In this document: positions 32,776 to 41,719 of the stretch, piece by piece
Numbering within the stretch: the first letter of the stretch is position 1
How the letters are laid out: every line of letters begins with the position of its first letter
Assembly: GCA_024508935.1 (NCBI GenBank)
Contig: JANINW010000062.1
Location: forward strand, 67,518-115,017
Length of the DNA stretch: 47,500 nt
DNA from: Flavipsychrobacter sp.
Lineage (GTDB): Bacteria > Bacteroidota > Bacteroidia > Chitinophagales > Chitinophagaceae
Direction: 5' to 3'
Notes under the pieces: generated by a model
The model's database searches: none
What the model saw: only the letters and a program-made list of their open reading frames with translations
What the model was told of the DNA's origin: nothing
Made by a program: the position numbers and the translations under genes

Positions 32776-33567
32776 ATGAAATACCTTATAGCGCTATCCG
32801 CCTTTTGCCTTTTTACTATCAATGCGATAGCACAGCAACCAGGCGCTGAGCCTGCTCCTAAAAAAGAACTTTTCAGGTCGGTGTCCCAGATGCCGCAATT
32901 TAATGGTGACCTGGATAAATACCTGTCTGATAATATACATTATCCTGAGGCAGCTTTGAAAAACAGGCACGAGGGAAAAGTAAACGTGGAGTTTGTTGTA
33001 AATAGCGATGGTACAGTGTCTGATGCGAAAGTTTTAAGAAGTATATCTCCCGAACTGGATGCCGAAGCCATACGTGTAATAATGGCTATGCCCAAATGGA
33101 AACCGGGCAGGCAAAATGGCCAATTGGTGAATGTGGTGTATGTGTTGCCGATCAATTTCACCATAACGCAGCCCTATAGTATTGAGGAGATATCTGATGT
33201 TGCAAAACAGCCTGATGAAGAACCTAAACCAGGTGATGCACCTAAACAGGCAGCGGTATTTCGTTATGTAGAACAAATGCCCGAGTTCCCGGGGGATATA
33301 AATAAATTCATTGCACAAAACATTCACTATCCAAAAGAAGATATCAAAAACCAAGTAGAGGGCCGTGTATTTACCCAGTTTGTGGTGAATGAAGACGGTT
33401 CGCTTTCGGATATTCATATTGTACGCAGTGTCTCCCCTACTATAGATGCAGAAGCTATACGCCTGGTACAGTCTATGCCAAAGTGGAAGCCCGGCAAGCA
33501 AAACGGCAGGGTTGTAAAAACTTATTATAACCTGCCACTCACATTTAAATTGGACGATAATAAATAG
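32776..33567 (+). CDS. Secreted protein with two TonB C-terminal domains
   Basis: This 263-residue protein has a cleavable signal peptide (MKYLIALSAFCLFTINAIAQ) and no membrane anchor or proline-rich spacer. Two copies of the TonB C-terminal domain follow: residues ~33-135 (VSQMPQFNGDLDKYLSDNIH, EGKVNVEFVVNSDGTVSD, MPKWKPGRQNG) and ~160-260 (VEQMPEFPGDINKFIAQNIH, EGRVFTQFVVNEDGSLSD, MPKWKPGKQNG). The two are clearly homologous, an internal duplication. A normal energy transducer is anchored in the inner membrane, so this one is probably a free periplasmic protein. Its role is unknown. Confidence 0.9.
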   Translation: MKYLIALSAFCLFTINAIAQQPGAEPAPKKELFRSVSQMPQFNGDLDKYLSDNIHYPEAALKNRHEGKVNVEFVVNSDGTVSDAKVLRSISPELDAEAIRVIMAMPKWKPGRQNGQLVNVVYVLPINFTITQPYSIEEISDVAKQPDEEPKPGDAPKQAAVFRYVEQMPEFPGDINKFIAQNIHYPKEDIKNQVEGRVFTQFVVNEDGSLSDIHIVRSVSPTIDAEAIRLVQSMPKWKPGKQNGRVVKTYYNLPLTFKLDDNK

Positions 33568-33626
33568 CGCCGCAATCCCTGACAATCTCATGACAATACC
33601 GGTATGCTAATCCTAAATAGGTGATG

Positions 33627-33642
33627 TAGCTTTGCGCGCAAA
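33627..33642 (+). promoter_or_regulatory. -7 element with overlapping palindrome
   Basis: TAGCTTTG (33627-33634) matches TAnnTTTG and lies 18 nt before the ATG at 33653. The perfect 12-bp palindrome TTTGCGCGCAAA (33631-33642) overlaps its end. Confidence 0.45.
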
Positions 33643-33652
33643 TAACGCAAGA

Positions 33653-34753
33653 ATGAACATTTCCACACGTTTTGGTCTTATGCTGCTTGGTTTGTCTGTT
33701 GTTTCCTTCAGGCTGCAGGCCCAGCATGGTAGCAATGATGCTTCACCTAAAGGCACATTAGTATACCCCGATGAAAAACATTTCAAAAACATACAGCAGC
33801 TGACCTTTGGCGGTGATAATGCTGAAGCCTATTTTGGTTTCGATAGCAAAGCAATTGTGTTCCAGCGTACCAACCCGAAAGAGGGCCTGGACTGCGACCA
33901 GATATTCTATGGCATGTTGCCTGAATCAAACAAGGATAAGTTTAAATACAAACTGGTAAGCACGGGCAAAGGCCGCACTACCTGCGCCTACCTGATGCCG
34001 GATGGCGCCCATGTACTGTACGCATCTACCCATATAGCAACTGATAGCTGCCCACCAGTACCGGACAGGAAAGTGCTGAAAAAATATGTATGGCCTATTT
34101 ACGATAGCTATGACATTTTTGTAAGCGATCTGCGCGGCAAGGTACTGCAGCAATTGACCAAACAACCGGGTTATGATGCAGAAGCAACTATTTCTCCAAA
34201 TGGTGATAAGATCGTTTTTACTTCTACCCGAAATGGTGACCTTGACCTGTTTACCATGGACATGGATGGCAGGAATGTAAAGCAAATAACACATGAGCTC
34301 GGTTATGATGGCGGTGCATGGTTCTCTCCCAATGGCAAGAAAATAGTTTGGCGTGCTTCACGCCCGAAAACAGCAGCAGAAGTAAAAGAGTATAAAGACC
34401 TGCTGGCACAAGGCCTTGTGGCTCCTACCAATATGGAAGTTTTTGTTGCAAACGTAGACGGCAGCGATGTACGCCAGGTAACTAATTTAGGCAAGGCCAA
34501 CTGGGCACCTAACTTTACGCCTGATGGCAAACACATCATCTTCGCTTCCAACCACGAATACGAAAGAGGGTTCCCATTCAATATGTACATTGTAAACCTG
34601 GATGGTACCGGGCTTGAAAAGATATCGCACGATGGTGGTTTCGATGCTTTCCCAATGTTCTCCCCCGATGGCAAAAAACTTATCTTCAGCTCAAACCGCA
34701 ATAACGGCGGCACACATGATACCAACGTATTTATTTGTGATTGGGTAGATTAA
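33653..34753 (+). CDS. PD40/TolB-like beta-propeller protein
   Basis: With the ATG at 33653 the protein has 366 residues, including a signal peptide (FGLMLLGLSVVSFRLQA). The mature part has repeated PD40 (WD40-like) blades: YDAEATISPNGDKIVFTSTR, GGAWFSPNGKKIVWRAS, NWAPNFTPDGKHIIFASNHE and FDAFPMFSPDGKKLIFSSNR, as in the TolB propeller. Full TolB has a D2 domain in addition, and tol-pal genes are not near, so it is probably a periplasmic or surface propeller of unknown partner. A long hairpin terminator follows. Confidence 0.9.
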   Translation: MNISTRFGLMLLGLSVVSFRLQAQHGSNDASPKGTLVYPDEKHFKNIQQLTFGGDNAEAYFGFDSKAIVFQRTNPKEGLDCDQIFYGMLPESNKDKFKYKLVSTGKGRTTCAYLMPDGAHVLYASTHIATDSCPPVPDRKVLKKYVWPIYDSYDIFVSDLRGKVLQQLTKQPGYDAEATISPNGDKIVFTSTRNGDLDLFTMDMDGRNVKQITHELGYDGGAWFSPNGKKIVWRASRPKTAAEVKEYKDLLAQGLVAPTNMEVFVANVDGSDVRQVTNLGKANWAPNFTPDGKHIIFASNHEYERGFPFNMYIVNLDGTGLEKISHDGGFDAFPMFSPDGKKLIFSSNRNNGGTHDTNVFICDWVD

Positions 34754-34772
34754 CAGAAAATAACCAGATGCT

Positions 34773-34814
34773 AAAAAGGCAAAATTTAAAATCATTTTTA
34801 AATTTTGCCTTTTT
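34773..34814. terminator. Long AT-rich bidirectional terminator hairpin
   Basis: A perfect 19-bp inverted repeat (34773-34791 and 34796-34814) with a TCAT loop starts with AAAAA and ends with TTTTT. It closes the propeller gene. It ends only 12 nt before the crcB start, so it could also be part of the crcB leader. Confidence 0.8.
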
Positions 34815-34825
34815 ACTTTTATAGT

Positions 34826-35197
34826 ATGCTTCGCAATTTTCTCATAGTTGGCCTGGGGGGGGCTGTTGGCAGTATGGCCAGGTATGGTATTAGTGCTGTA
34901 GCCGGTAAATATATCACACATCCTTATCCTTTTGCTACCTTTCTTATCAATATTACCGGGTGTTTTATTATTGGAATATTGTTCGGCTTCGGACAAAAAA
35001 ACAACCTGCTGCCCGGCGATTGGTGGCTGATACTGGCTACCGGTTTTTGTGGGGGCTTTACTACTTTCTCATCTTTTGCCTTAGAGAACATTTATCTATT
35101 TCGCAGTAACCAGGGAATGCTGGCAATAGTGTATACCACCTTTAGTGTACTGATAGGCCTGCTACTATGTAGGGCAGGCCTGGCGCTGGCAAAGTGA
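34826..35197 (+). CDS. crcB: Fluoride efflux channel CrcB/FluC
   Basis: The ATG at 34826 gives 123 residues, the standard length. The four helices carry CrcB motifs: GGAVGSMARYGISAV near the N-terminus, FLINITGCFIIGILFG, and GFCGGFTTFSSFALEN, the conserved GxTTFSTF-like segment that lines the fluoride pore. A dual-topology dimer exports fluoride. No fluoride riboswitch is visible in the short leader, which is occupied by the terminator hairpin. It converges directly on the MgtC gene; the stops abut in TGATCA. Confidence 0.93.
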   Translation: MLRNFLIVGLGGAVGSMARYGISAVAGKYITHPYPFATFLINITGCFIIGILFGFGQKNNLLPGDWWLILATGFCGGFTTFSSFALENIYLFRSNQGMLAIVYTTFSVLIGLLLCRAGLALAK

Positions 35198-35833
35198 TCA
35201 GTATTCCAGGTCTATTACACATTCATCTTTAAGCAAGGCGGCTACTGCCTTATCGTGCGCTGCCTGGTTAGCGCGTATGGTCCACAAGTACATGATGGTC
35301 CCGTTGGTTTTCAACTGCTTGTTTTCCAGCACACGGAATGTTTTTACATTGAAGAAATCTTTATAATCCAGCGCATGCTGCTCAGTAGACCGGTAAAGTA
35401 TTTTATACTGCCGCGTGTCCATCATTTTATTCAAATGCAGTTGCATCCGGAAAAAGAGAACCAACACAGCCCATACCACGCCGGTACAAAATATGGCGAG
35501 CCAATAATAACCCACGCCGGCACACATACCAATCGCCGCAGCCGCCCATACAGCCGTAGCTGTTGTTAACCCATGCGAGCCCGTATCATTGCGGAATATA
35601 AGCCCGGCACCCAAAAACCCTATACCTGTCACCACATTGGATGCTATACGGTCGGCAGTGCCTATACCCGTCATTTTGTACGATACGATGGTAAAAAGAG
35701 CAGCTCCCATGCTCACCAGTATCATCGTGCGGAAACCGGCAGATTTACCGCTCCATTCGCGTTCCAGGCCTATAATTGCACCTAACAAGGCAGCCAGCAG
35801 TATTTTTTGTATATCCTCATTAAAATATTCCAT
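35198..35833 (-). CDS. MgtC/SapB family protein
   Basis: The 211-residue protein has four or five N-terminal membrane helices with MgtC motifs: LLGAIIGLEREWSGKSAGFR, RIASNVVTGIGFLGAGLIFR and GLTTATAVWAAAAIGMCAGV. The C-terminal ~75 residues form a soluble ACT-like domain (residues ~140-211). MgtC-type proteins act in magnesium or pH homeostasis, but the exact activity is debated. Length is normal. Its stop codon directly abuts the crcB stop. Confidence 0.92.
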   Translation of the reverse strand: MEYFNEDIQKILLAALLGAIIGLEREWSGKSAGFRTMILVSMGAALFTIVSYKMTGIGTADRIASNVVTGIGFLGAGLIFRNDTGSHGLTTATAVWAAAAIGMCAGVGYYWLAIFCTGVVWAVLVLFFRMQLHLNKMMDTRQYKILYRSTEQHALDYKDFFNVKTFRVLENKQLKTNGTIMYLWTIRANQAAHDKAVAALLKDECVIDLEY

Positions 35834-35914
35834 ATGCGTTTGTTTGATCCCTCCAGAAATTAAGACATAAACAGCAATAGATTAGACGAATATACTGTAT
35901 TACGATATATCTAT

Positions 35915-35945
35915 TTTGAATAGTCGGCAAGCGTTGGTAATTTAG
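35915..35945 (+). promoter_or_regulatory. Promoter of odhB
   Basis: TTTG (35915-35918), 19 nt, and TAATTTAG (35938-35945; one mismatch to TAnnTTTG). The predicted start lies about 20 nt before the ATG at 35971. Confidence 0.55.
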
Positions 35946-35970
35946 CACCGCGTAAAAAACGCAGTTTGAC

Positions 35971-37200
35971 ATGATCGAGATAAAAGTTCCGGCCGTTGGC
36001 GAATCTATTAGCGAAGTTACCCTGGTAAAATGGATAAAGAAAGAGGGGGAATGGGTAGAGCGTGATGAAGTGATCTGCGAGCTGGAATCTGAGAAGGCTA
36101 CCTTCGAACTGAATGCAGAACAGGCAGGTATTCTACACCCGGTAGCCGAAGAAGGTGCTACACTGAATATTGGCGATCTTGCCTGCAAAATAGACGAAAC
36201 AGCAAAACGTCCTGAAGGTGCTGCACCGGCTGCGGCCCCTAAAGAAGCTGCAAAACCTGCCGCTAAAGAAGAAAAGAAAGCAGAGGCCCCTAAAACTGCG
36301 GCTGCATTACCGGCAGACGTAAAAGCCACTCCGGTAGCACAGGCTATCATGTCTGATAAACAAGTAAGCGCTGCAAATGTAAAAGGCAGTGGCAGCATGG
36401 GCCGCATATTGAAGCAGGATGTGCTGGATGCGCTTGCAAACCCGGGTAAAAAGGGCGGATCTGCTGCTTTCAGCCGCGATGAAAAACGCGAGAAAATGAG
36501 CAATCTTCGCAAAACTGTATCGCGCAGGCTGGTAGAAGCCAAGAATACAACGGCTATGCTCACCACTTTCAACGAAGTGGACATGACCCGCATCATGGAG
36601 ATACGCAAGGTGTATAAAGACAAATTCAAAGAAGCACATGGTGTGAACCTGGGCTTTATGTCTTTCTTTACCAAAGCGTGTACCTATGCTCTGCTGGAAT
36701 GGCCTGCGGTGAACGCCTATATAGACGGTGAAGAAATAGTATACCATAACTATTGCGATATTTCTATCGCAGTATCTGCACCGAAAGGGTTGGTAGTACC
36801 TGTTATCCGCAATGCAGAAAGCCTGGGCATGGCAGAAATAGAAGCTAAAGTAATGGAGCTGGCCGGTAAGGCACGAGATAATAAGTTGAGCATGGAAGAA
36901 ATGACCGGCGGTACATTCACTATTACCAATGGTGGTGTGTTTGGCTCACTGATGTCTACACCTATCATCAATATACCGCAATCGGCTATATTGGGTATGC
37001 ACAAGATACAGGAACGCCCTATGGTTGTAAACGGTAAAATAGAGGCCCGCCCTATGATGTATCTTGCACTGAGCTACGATCACCGCATCATCGATGGACG
37101 CGAATCTGTAAGCTTCCTGGTACGTGTAAAAGAGTTGTTGGAGAACCCTGAATTGCTGCTGATAGGACAAGATCCTGTGAAAGCATTACTGAACATGTAA
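35971..37200 (+). CDS. odhB: 2-oxoglutarate dehydrogenase E2 (dihydrolipoyl succinyltransferase)
   Basis: The protein has 409 residues. The lipoyl domain (residues 1-76) has the lipoyl Lys at about residue 42 in ESEKATFE. An Ala/Pro/Lys-rich linker leads to the peripheral-subunit-binding domain (~115-152, [17 protein letters not shown]), and the catalytic domain (~175-409) ends with the active-site motif SYDHRIIDG (His371 and Asp375). It transfers succinyl from lipoate to CoA in the citric acid cycle. The E1 gene (sucA/odhA) is not adjacent, so E2 is expressed from its own promoter. Branched-chain E2 is possible but less likely. Confidence 0.93.
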   Translation: MIEIKVPAVGESISEVTLVKWIKKEGEWVERDEVICELESEKATFELNAEQAGILHPVAEEGATLNIGDLACKIDETAKRPEGAAPAAAPKEAAKPAAKEEKKAEAPKTAAALPADVKATPVAQAIMSDKQVSAANVKGSGSMGRILKQDVLDALANPGKKGGSAAFSRDEKREKMSNLRKTVSRRLVEAKNTTAMLTTFNEVDMTRIMEIRKVYKDKFKEAHGVNLGFMSFFTKACTYALLEWPAVNAYIDGEEIVYHNYCDISIAVSAPKGLVVPVIRNAESLGMAEIEAKVMELAGKARDNKLSMEEMTGGTFTITNGGVFGSLMSTPIINIPQSAILGMHKIQERPMVVNGKIEARPMMYLALSYDHRIIDGRESVSFLVRVKELLENPELLLIGQDPVKALLNM

Positions 37201-37222
37201 TCGAATAAAAAAATACTTTTTC

Positions 37223-37251
37223 AAAGGCCGTGCTGATAGCATGGCCTTTTT
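37223..37251 (+). terminator. Rho-independent terminator
   Basis: Stem AAAGGCCGTGC / GCATGGCCTTT (37223-37233 and 37239-37249, one G-T pair) with a TGATA loop, followed by a T-run. It ends odhB. Confidence 0.88.
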
Positions 37252-37398
37252 TGTCTGCCCAATGTCAGCAGGCAGTCACCCTTCAGTCATATCATGCAAT
37301 TTCTGCAATATTATTGTCATTAACCGTACCGGGCACTATCTACCAATTGCGCTGGCTTATAGTTTTGAATTTCTGAATACTCCCTAAATATTGCAGGA

Positions 37399-38775
37399 AT
37401 GAAAAAACAATTACTACTATCCGCATTATGCCTTTATGGCGCTACACTTGTTGCAACGGCAGTACCCAAAAAACAGCCGTCGTTCATGACAGATCCCAAC
37501 CGCAGACTTACCGTATCTATTCTACAAAAACAACAGTCCAAGCCAGCCCCTGCCCTCAAATCTACAGCCACCAACAAACGCCTGATAGCCAACAGCTACA
37601 AAACTGCAAGCACGCTGGTAGACAGCAATCATTATTACTATTCAAACGGAAGGGGAAGTAATCTTACAGATCCAAATTCTTATTTCGATTATTACTACCC
37701 TACAGCCATTGTAGATACCCAATTCCTTAAGTGCGATTCTAGTGTCAACTGGCACCGTATAGGCAGCAGCCTGCAGGAAACCAACCGTAAGCGATATACC
37801 TACAATAGCAACAACCAGCCTGTAACGGTTAGCAACACATCGTATGGGTTAGTCTCTTACGATATAAACCGCAATCCTAATGGCAACCGCAATTACATTG
37901 AGCAATCAGATACTCTTGGCTCACCAACAGTTATTTCCAAATTCAAAACTTATTATCTCTACAACAGTCAAAACAAGCTGGTAAGCGATAGTACCGTAAG
38001 TACTATTCTCAATATGCCAATGGCCAAAAGGACTTATAGCTATGACGCCAATGGCAATATGATCAGTTTTGACTCGTATAGCATGTTTGGTACCTCCTGG
38101 ATGCAAACCTATAAGATCACTTACGATTACGATGCCAGCAACCGGGTTGTGGCAACAACCTCCTACACCTATGCCGGTAGTGGTTTAGAACCCTATGCGC
38201 TTGATTCATTCGGTTATGTAGGCACCAATAATAACTATGATTGGAATGCTTCTTATTTCTGGAACTCGACCTCCTCGTTCTGGTATGGCGATAATCGATT
38301 CACTTATCATTATAATGCCCAATCGCTGGTAGACACATATTATATCATGACCTGGAATGCAGGTAACTGGGATACCGTAGAGCGTGACCGCTACACCTAC
38401 GACAACAACAACCTGATGCAGAATTCATTTGGGTATGCTTACCTGGGGGGTGGTGTGTTTAGCAGCACAAACTATGATATGACCACTATGTACTACGAAG
38501 ATATTCCTTCCGGCATCAGTAATACAAATAAGGCTAAAGATATAGTTGTAATGTATCCTAATCCTGCCAGCCATATCCTTACGCTTGATGCAAGTGGCAT
38601 TAAAGCCAACGTACGGATCATAAACACAATGGGACAGGAATTGATAAGACAGGAACATGTATCATTATCAAAATACCAGTTAAATATAGGCCAGCTCCCC
38701 GCGGGCAATTACACCATCATGCTACAAGATGAGCATGGCAATATGCTCAGTCAAAAACAGTTTACGAAACTGTAA
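37399..38775 (+). CDS. T9SS sorting domain protein with RHS-like YD repeats
   Basis: The 458-residue protein has a signal peptide (MKKQLLLSALCLYGATLVAT), a long Tyr/Asn/Asp-rich middle and a C-terminal type IX sorting domain (residues ~385-458: VVMYPNPASHILTLDASG, VRIINTMGQELIRQE, AGNYTIMLQDEHGNML). The middle has repeats of the style YSYDANGNMISFDSYS, YDYDASNRVVATTSY and RYTYDNNNLMQNSFGYA, which resemble RHS/YD repeats without the toxin part. It should be secreted by T9SS to the cell surface. Its function is unknown. A -7 element (TAGTTTTG at 37360-37367) lies upstream. Confidence 0.88.
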   Translation: MKKQLLLSALCLYGATLVATAVPKKQPSFMTDPNRRLTVSILQKQQSKPAPALKSTATNKRLIANSYKTASTLVDSNHYYYSNGRGSNLTDPNSYFDYYYPTAIVDTQFLKCDSSVNWHRIGSSLQETNRKRYTYNSNNQPVTVSNTSYGLVSYDINRNPNGNRNYIEQSDTLGSPTVISKFKTYYLYNSQNKLVSDSTVSTILNMPMAKRTYSYDANGNMISFDSYSMFGTSWMQTYKITYDYDASNRVVATTSYTYAGSGLEPYALDSFGYVGTNNNYDWNASYFWNSTSSFWYGDNRFTYHYNAQSLVDTYYIMTWNAGNWDTVERDRYTYDNNNLMQNSFGYAYLGGGVFSSTNYDMTTMYYEDIPSGISNTNKAKDIVVMYPNPASHILTLDASGIKANVRIINTMGQELIRQEHVSLSKYQLNIGQLPAGNYTIMLQDEHGNMLSQKQFTKL

Positions 38776-38800
38776 TCGTACAACCTGTGCACTGTTTTAA

Positions 38801-38826
38801 AAACCGCCTGTATCAACGGGCGGTTT
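38801..38826 (+). terminator. Rho-independent terminator
   Basis: An 8-bp stem AAACCGCC / GGCGGTTT (38801-38808 and 38819-38826) is followed by a T-rich run. It ends the T9SS cargo gene and lies immediately before the RNA methyltransferase start. Confidence 0.85.
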
Positions 38827-38838
38827 TTATTTTTAATT

Positions 38839-40011
38839 TTGCAGGTCTTGAGGTATATCTACACACATATCGGGGCTATTATTGAGTCATACAATGGAAG
38901 CATTCCGCTTACGCATTTTCTCAAAAACTATTTCAGAGTGCACCCGAAACTAGGCAGCCGCGACAGGAAGATACTGAGTGATATGGCTTATTGCTGGTAC
39001 CGCTGCAGTAAAGGTTTTAATGAGGATATACCCTTTGAGGAACGGCTACACGCATGCCTCTATCTATGTGAGACCAATACCCCACAGTCCGACAATCTTT
39101 TACCAGAAACCTATAAAACAACTAAAGACCGCTCAATTGCTGAAAAAATAAACATCCTGTCAAACAGCGGTATATCGTTCAATATATATGCTATTACAGC
39201 TTTTAATACAGAATTGTCTGAAGGCATTAGCACCCCGGACTGGCTCTATTCCATGCTTCAGCAACCTAGGTTATTTATACGTATTCGCAAGAACAGGAAA
39301 AAGATACTGGCGATTCTTAAAGACAATCAGCTGCCTTTCGAACTGCTTTCTGATAATTGTATAGCGTTACCCAATACTTCTCCTATAGATAAGCTGTTAC
39401 CTGAAGATTGCTATGTGGTACAAGATGCGTCATCGCAAACAACAGGAAACTATTTTCATACAAATAAAGATGCAAGCTGGTGGGACTGCTGCTCAGGAGC
39501 AGGTGGCAAATCACTGCTGCTGAAAGATAAATTTCCAAACGCAAAATTATCGGTATCGGATAAACGCGCTTCTATACTTCACAACCTGGAAAAACGTTTC
39601 CAATTATACGGGCATACCCGACCCGCCAGTTATGTAGCAGATGTAGCCAGTGAGGCTGAACTGAATTATACATTGGGTAATAAAACATTCAGCCATATTA
39701 TTTGTGATGTTCCCTGCACAGGTTCGGGCACCTGGGCACGCACGCCGGAGCAACTGTATTTTTTTGACGACCGTCAAATTGCGACAATATCAGCATTACA
39801 GGCCGGTATTGCTACTAATGTATCAAAACGGCTTGAACCGGGTGGCACGCTCTATTATATTACCTGTTCTGTTTTCGAAGCCGAGAATGAAGCTGTGATA
39901 AAACAAATACGGGAAAAAACCGGTTTACAATTGCATGAATGGGTACTTATAAATGGTATTGAGAAAAAAGCAGACAGTATGTTTATTGCAGTACTGAAGA
40001 AACCATATTAG
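38839..40011 (+). CDS. RsmB/NOP-family RNA methyltransferase
   Basis: The protein has up to 390 residues. The N-terminal ~170 are an RNA-binding region (IESYNGSIPLTHFLKNYFRV, GSRDRKILSDMAYCWYR). The catalytic domain shows SAM motif I DCCSGAGGKSLLLKDKFP, motif IV CDVPCTGSGTWARTPEQ with one active-site Cys, and motif VI YYITCSVFEAENE with the catalytic Cys. It should make m5C in rRNA. No ATG exists near the expected start; TTG at 38839 or 38848 must be used, or the true start is misread. A -7-like TAATTTTG lies at 38834-38841. Its stop overlaps that of the S8 peptidase gene. Confidence 0.85.
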   Translation: MQVLRYIYTHIGAIIESYNGSIPLTHFLKNYFRVHPKLGSRDRKILSDMAYCWYRCSKGFNEDIPFEERLHACLYLCETNTPQSDNLLPETYKTTKDRSIAEKINILSNSGISFNIYAITAFNTELSEGISTPDWLYSMLQQPRLFIRIRKNRKKILAILKDNQLPFELLSDNCIALPNTSPIDKLLPEDCYVVQDASSQTTGNYFHTNKDASWWDCCSGAGGKSLLLKDKFPNAKLSVSDKRASILHNLEKRFQLYGHTRPASYVADVASEAELNYTLGNKTFSHIICDVPCTGSGTWARTPEQLYFFDDRQIATISALQAGIATNVSKRLEPGGTLYYITCSVFEAENEAVIKQIREKTGLQLHEWVLINGIEKKADSMFIAVLKKPY

Positions 40012-41708
40012 TATTTTACCAGCTTCAACACTTTCTGCCGGTTGCTGCTGATCACTTTTAGAAAATATATACCCTGTGGTACTCCCGGTACCATAAGGCT
40101 TACTTGCTGGTAGCCATGCATCATTTCCTTTTCCAGGTTTGCCACAAGCCTGCCGCTCATATCTGTTATGCTGAATTTTACACTACCGTTTTCAGCATTA
40201 TACAGTTTCACATCCAGTTGCTGCACAAAAGGATTAGGTGTTACACTTACCCAGTTATTTTCATCAGGCACCTGCGGTGTATCTTTTACACCCAGCAACT
40301 GGTACGCTTTTTCGAAATCAGGTACGCCATATCCCGGCTGGTCGAAATGGCTGGGATATAAGCTGGCGCTTTTATTAATGGCATCCCGTAGCTGGTAAGG
40401 CTTGGTACTTTTACCTGCCGACTGCCATAAACAGGCAGCCCAACCAGCCAGCTGAGGTGTTGAAAAAGAAGTACCGATATCTAATTTGGTAGTGCCCGTA
40501 CCGTCCATAACTGTAGCAGGCTGGCCCTGCAGGCAAACGTCCGGCTTTGGGTGGCCGGATGCATTAGGCCCATGCCCGCTGTTGGAAGCAGGTGTACCGC
40601 TATTAGACACATTACCTATGGTCATAGCGCTATCCGCATCACCCGGTGTAAGAATATAATACCAGCCAATACCGTCATTCCCTGCCGATGCTACAAATAA
40701 AATGCCTTTGCTGGTGGCTATATTAGCAGCTTTTGCCGCTATTGTACTTTTTCCATCAATATCAGCATATACCAGTGCCGGGGACGCCGGTCCCGAAAAA
40801 TCATTATACCCCAGCGAAATGGATATGATATCCGCACCCAGGCTGTCACTGCGTTCTGCAGCGGCCAGCAGATTATCCATCTCCACATATTGCTCGGTAC
40901 CCATTACTTCCGTCACATATACGGCGAAGCTTGCATGAGGTGCTGCACCCACGTAAGTACCTGGCAAATTGGCCGCTATGGTAGAAATAGCTTCTGTACC
41001 GTGTGTAGATATATATGGAGGAATATTGGTAAGGACATTGTTAGTGGCGTTTGCAAAATTGTACTGGTCTACCAGCCGGCCGCTGCTTCTCATGCTATCG
41101 AATTCCAGGCCGGTATTGATATTGGTAAATCCCTGGTCGAATACAGCTATTAGCATACCCTCACCTTTATAGCCATGGTCGTGCAGGTAATCACCATTTA
41201 CCAGTTTAGTTTGATCATAAGCACCACCGTAATAACTGCTACTGCCGGTTGTTTGCGGCTGGCTTAGTACAATAGATTTTTCAGAAGAAAATTTATCATC
41301 CGTGCTACGCGACGGTTTATGCAAGCCGGTACTGTAATAAGATATATACTTAACAGAGTCGATATAGCTTAATCCTGTTATAGTGCCTATTTTGGAGGAA
41401 TCGGTAAGGAGTAATACGCAGGTATTCAGCCAGCGTGATGTAACATGCAGCTTGCCGCCCGTAAGAGCTACAACATTGTTTATGTAAGCAGGGGAAACCA
41501 GCCTGTCTGTGTTATCCAGCGGAATGGATTGCACAGAACGACGGTCTAATGCACGCTGAGATAAAAAAACTAAAGGATTGGATAACTGGGGAGACCCTGT
41601 TTTATCATTGAAATATACCCTGAAAACGTACTGTGCCGACTGGCCTGCAGTTCTGCCGCATGTAAACACTATCCATACCAAACACCACCATAATACACGC
41701 AGTCGCAT
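40008..41708 (-). CDS. S8 family serine peptidase with T9SS sorting domain
   Basis: The protein has 566 residues: signal peptide (residues 1-22), an N-terminal prodomain-like region to ~180, the subtilisin domain (~180-475) and a C-terminal type IX sorting domain (~485-566: VTPNPFVQQLDVKLYN, GIYFLKVISSNRQKVLKL). The catalytic triad is intact: Asp191 in AVFDQGF, His236 in STHGTEA, Ser414 in GTSFSTPQ; the oxyanion Asn is in SAGNDG. It should be an extracellular or surface protease. It converges on the RNA methyltransferase gene with overlapping stops. The lipoprotein gene upstream is 11 nt away and may share its transcript. Confidence 0.95.
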   Translation of the reverse strand: MRLRVLWWCLVWIVFTCGRTAGQSAQYVFRVYFNDKTGSPQLSNPLVFLSQRALDRRSVQSIPLDNTDRLVSPAYINNVVALTGGKLHVTSRWLNTCVLLLTDSSKIGTITGLSYIDSVKYISYYSTGLHKPSRSTDDKFSSEKSIVLSQPQTTGSSSYYGGAYDQTKLVNGDYLHDHGYKGEGMLIAVFDQGFTNINTGLEFDSMRSSGRLVDQYNFANATNNVLTNIPPYISTHGTEAISTIAANLPGTYVGAAPHASFAVYVTEVMGTEQYVEMDNLLAAAERSDSLGADIISISLGYNDFSGPASPALVYADIDGKSTIAAKAANIATSKGILFVASAGNDGIGWYYILTPGDADSAMTIGNVSNSGTPASNSGHGPNASGHPKPDVCLQGQPATVMDGTGTTKLDIGTSFSTPQLAGWAACLWQSAGKSTKPYQLRDAINKSASLYPSHFDQPGYGVPDFEKAYQLLGVKDTPQVPDENNWVSVTPNPFVQQLDVKLYNAENGSVKFSITDMSGRLVANLEKEMMHGYQQVSLMVPGVPQGIYFLKVISSNRQKVLKLVKY

Positions 41709-41719
41709 AACATAACTTA

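Noticed and set aside
34754-34825. Fluoride riboswitch before crcB
   Set aside because: The leader holds only a simple perfect hairpin and is too short for the pseudoknot; no GGNGATGG-like start is seen.
35820-36674. Antisense open frame over odhB (284 residues)
   Set aside because: odhB is intact on the other strand, and the antisense protein is Ser/Ala/Phe-rich without motifs.
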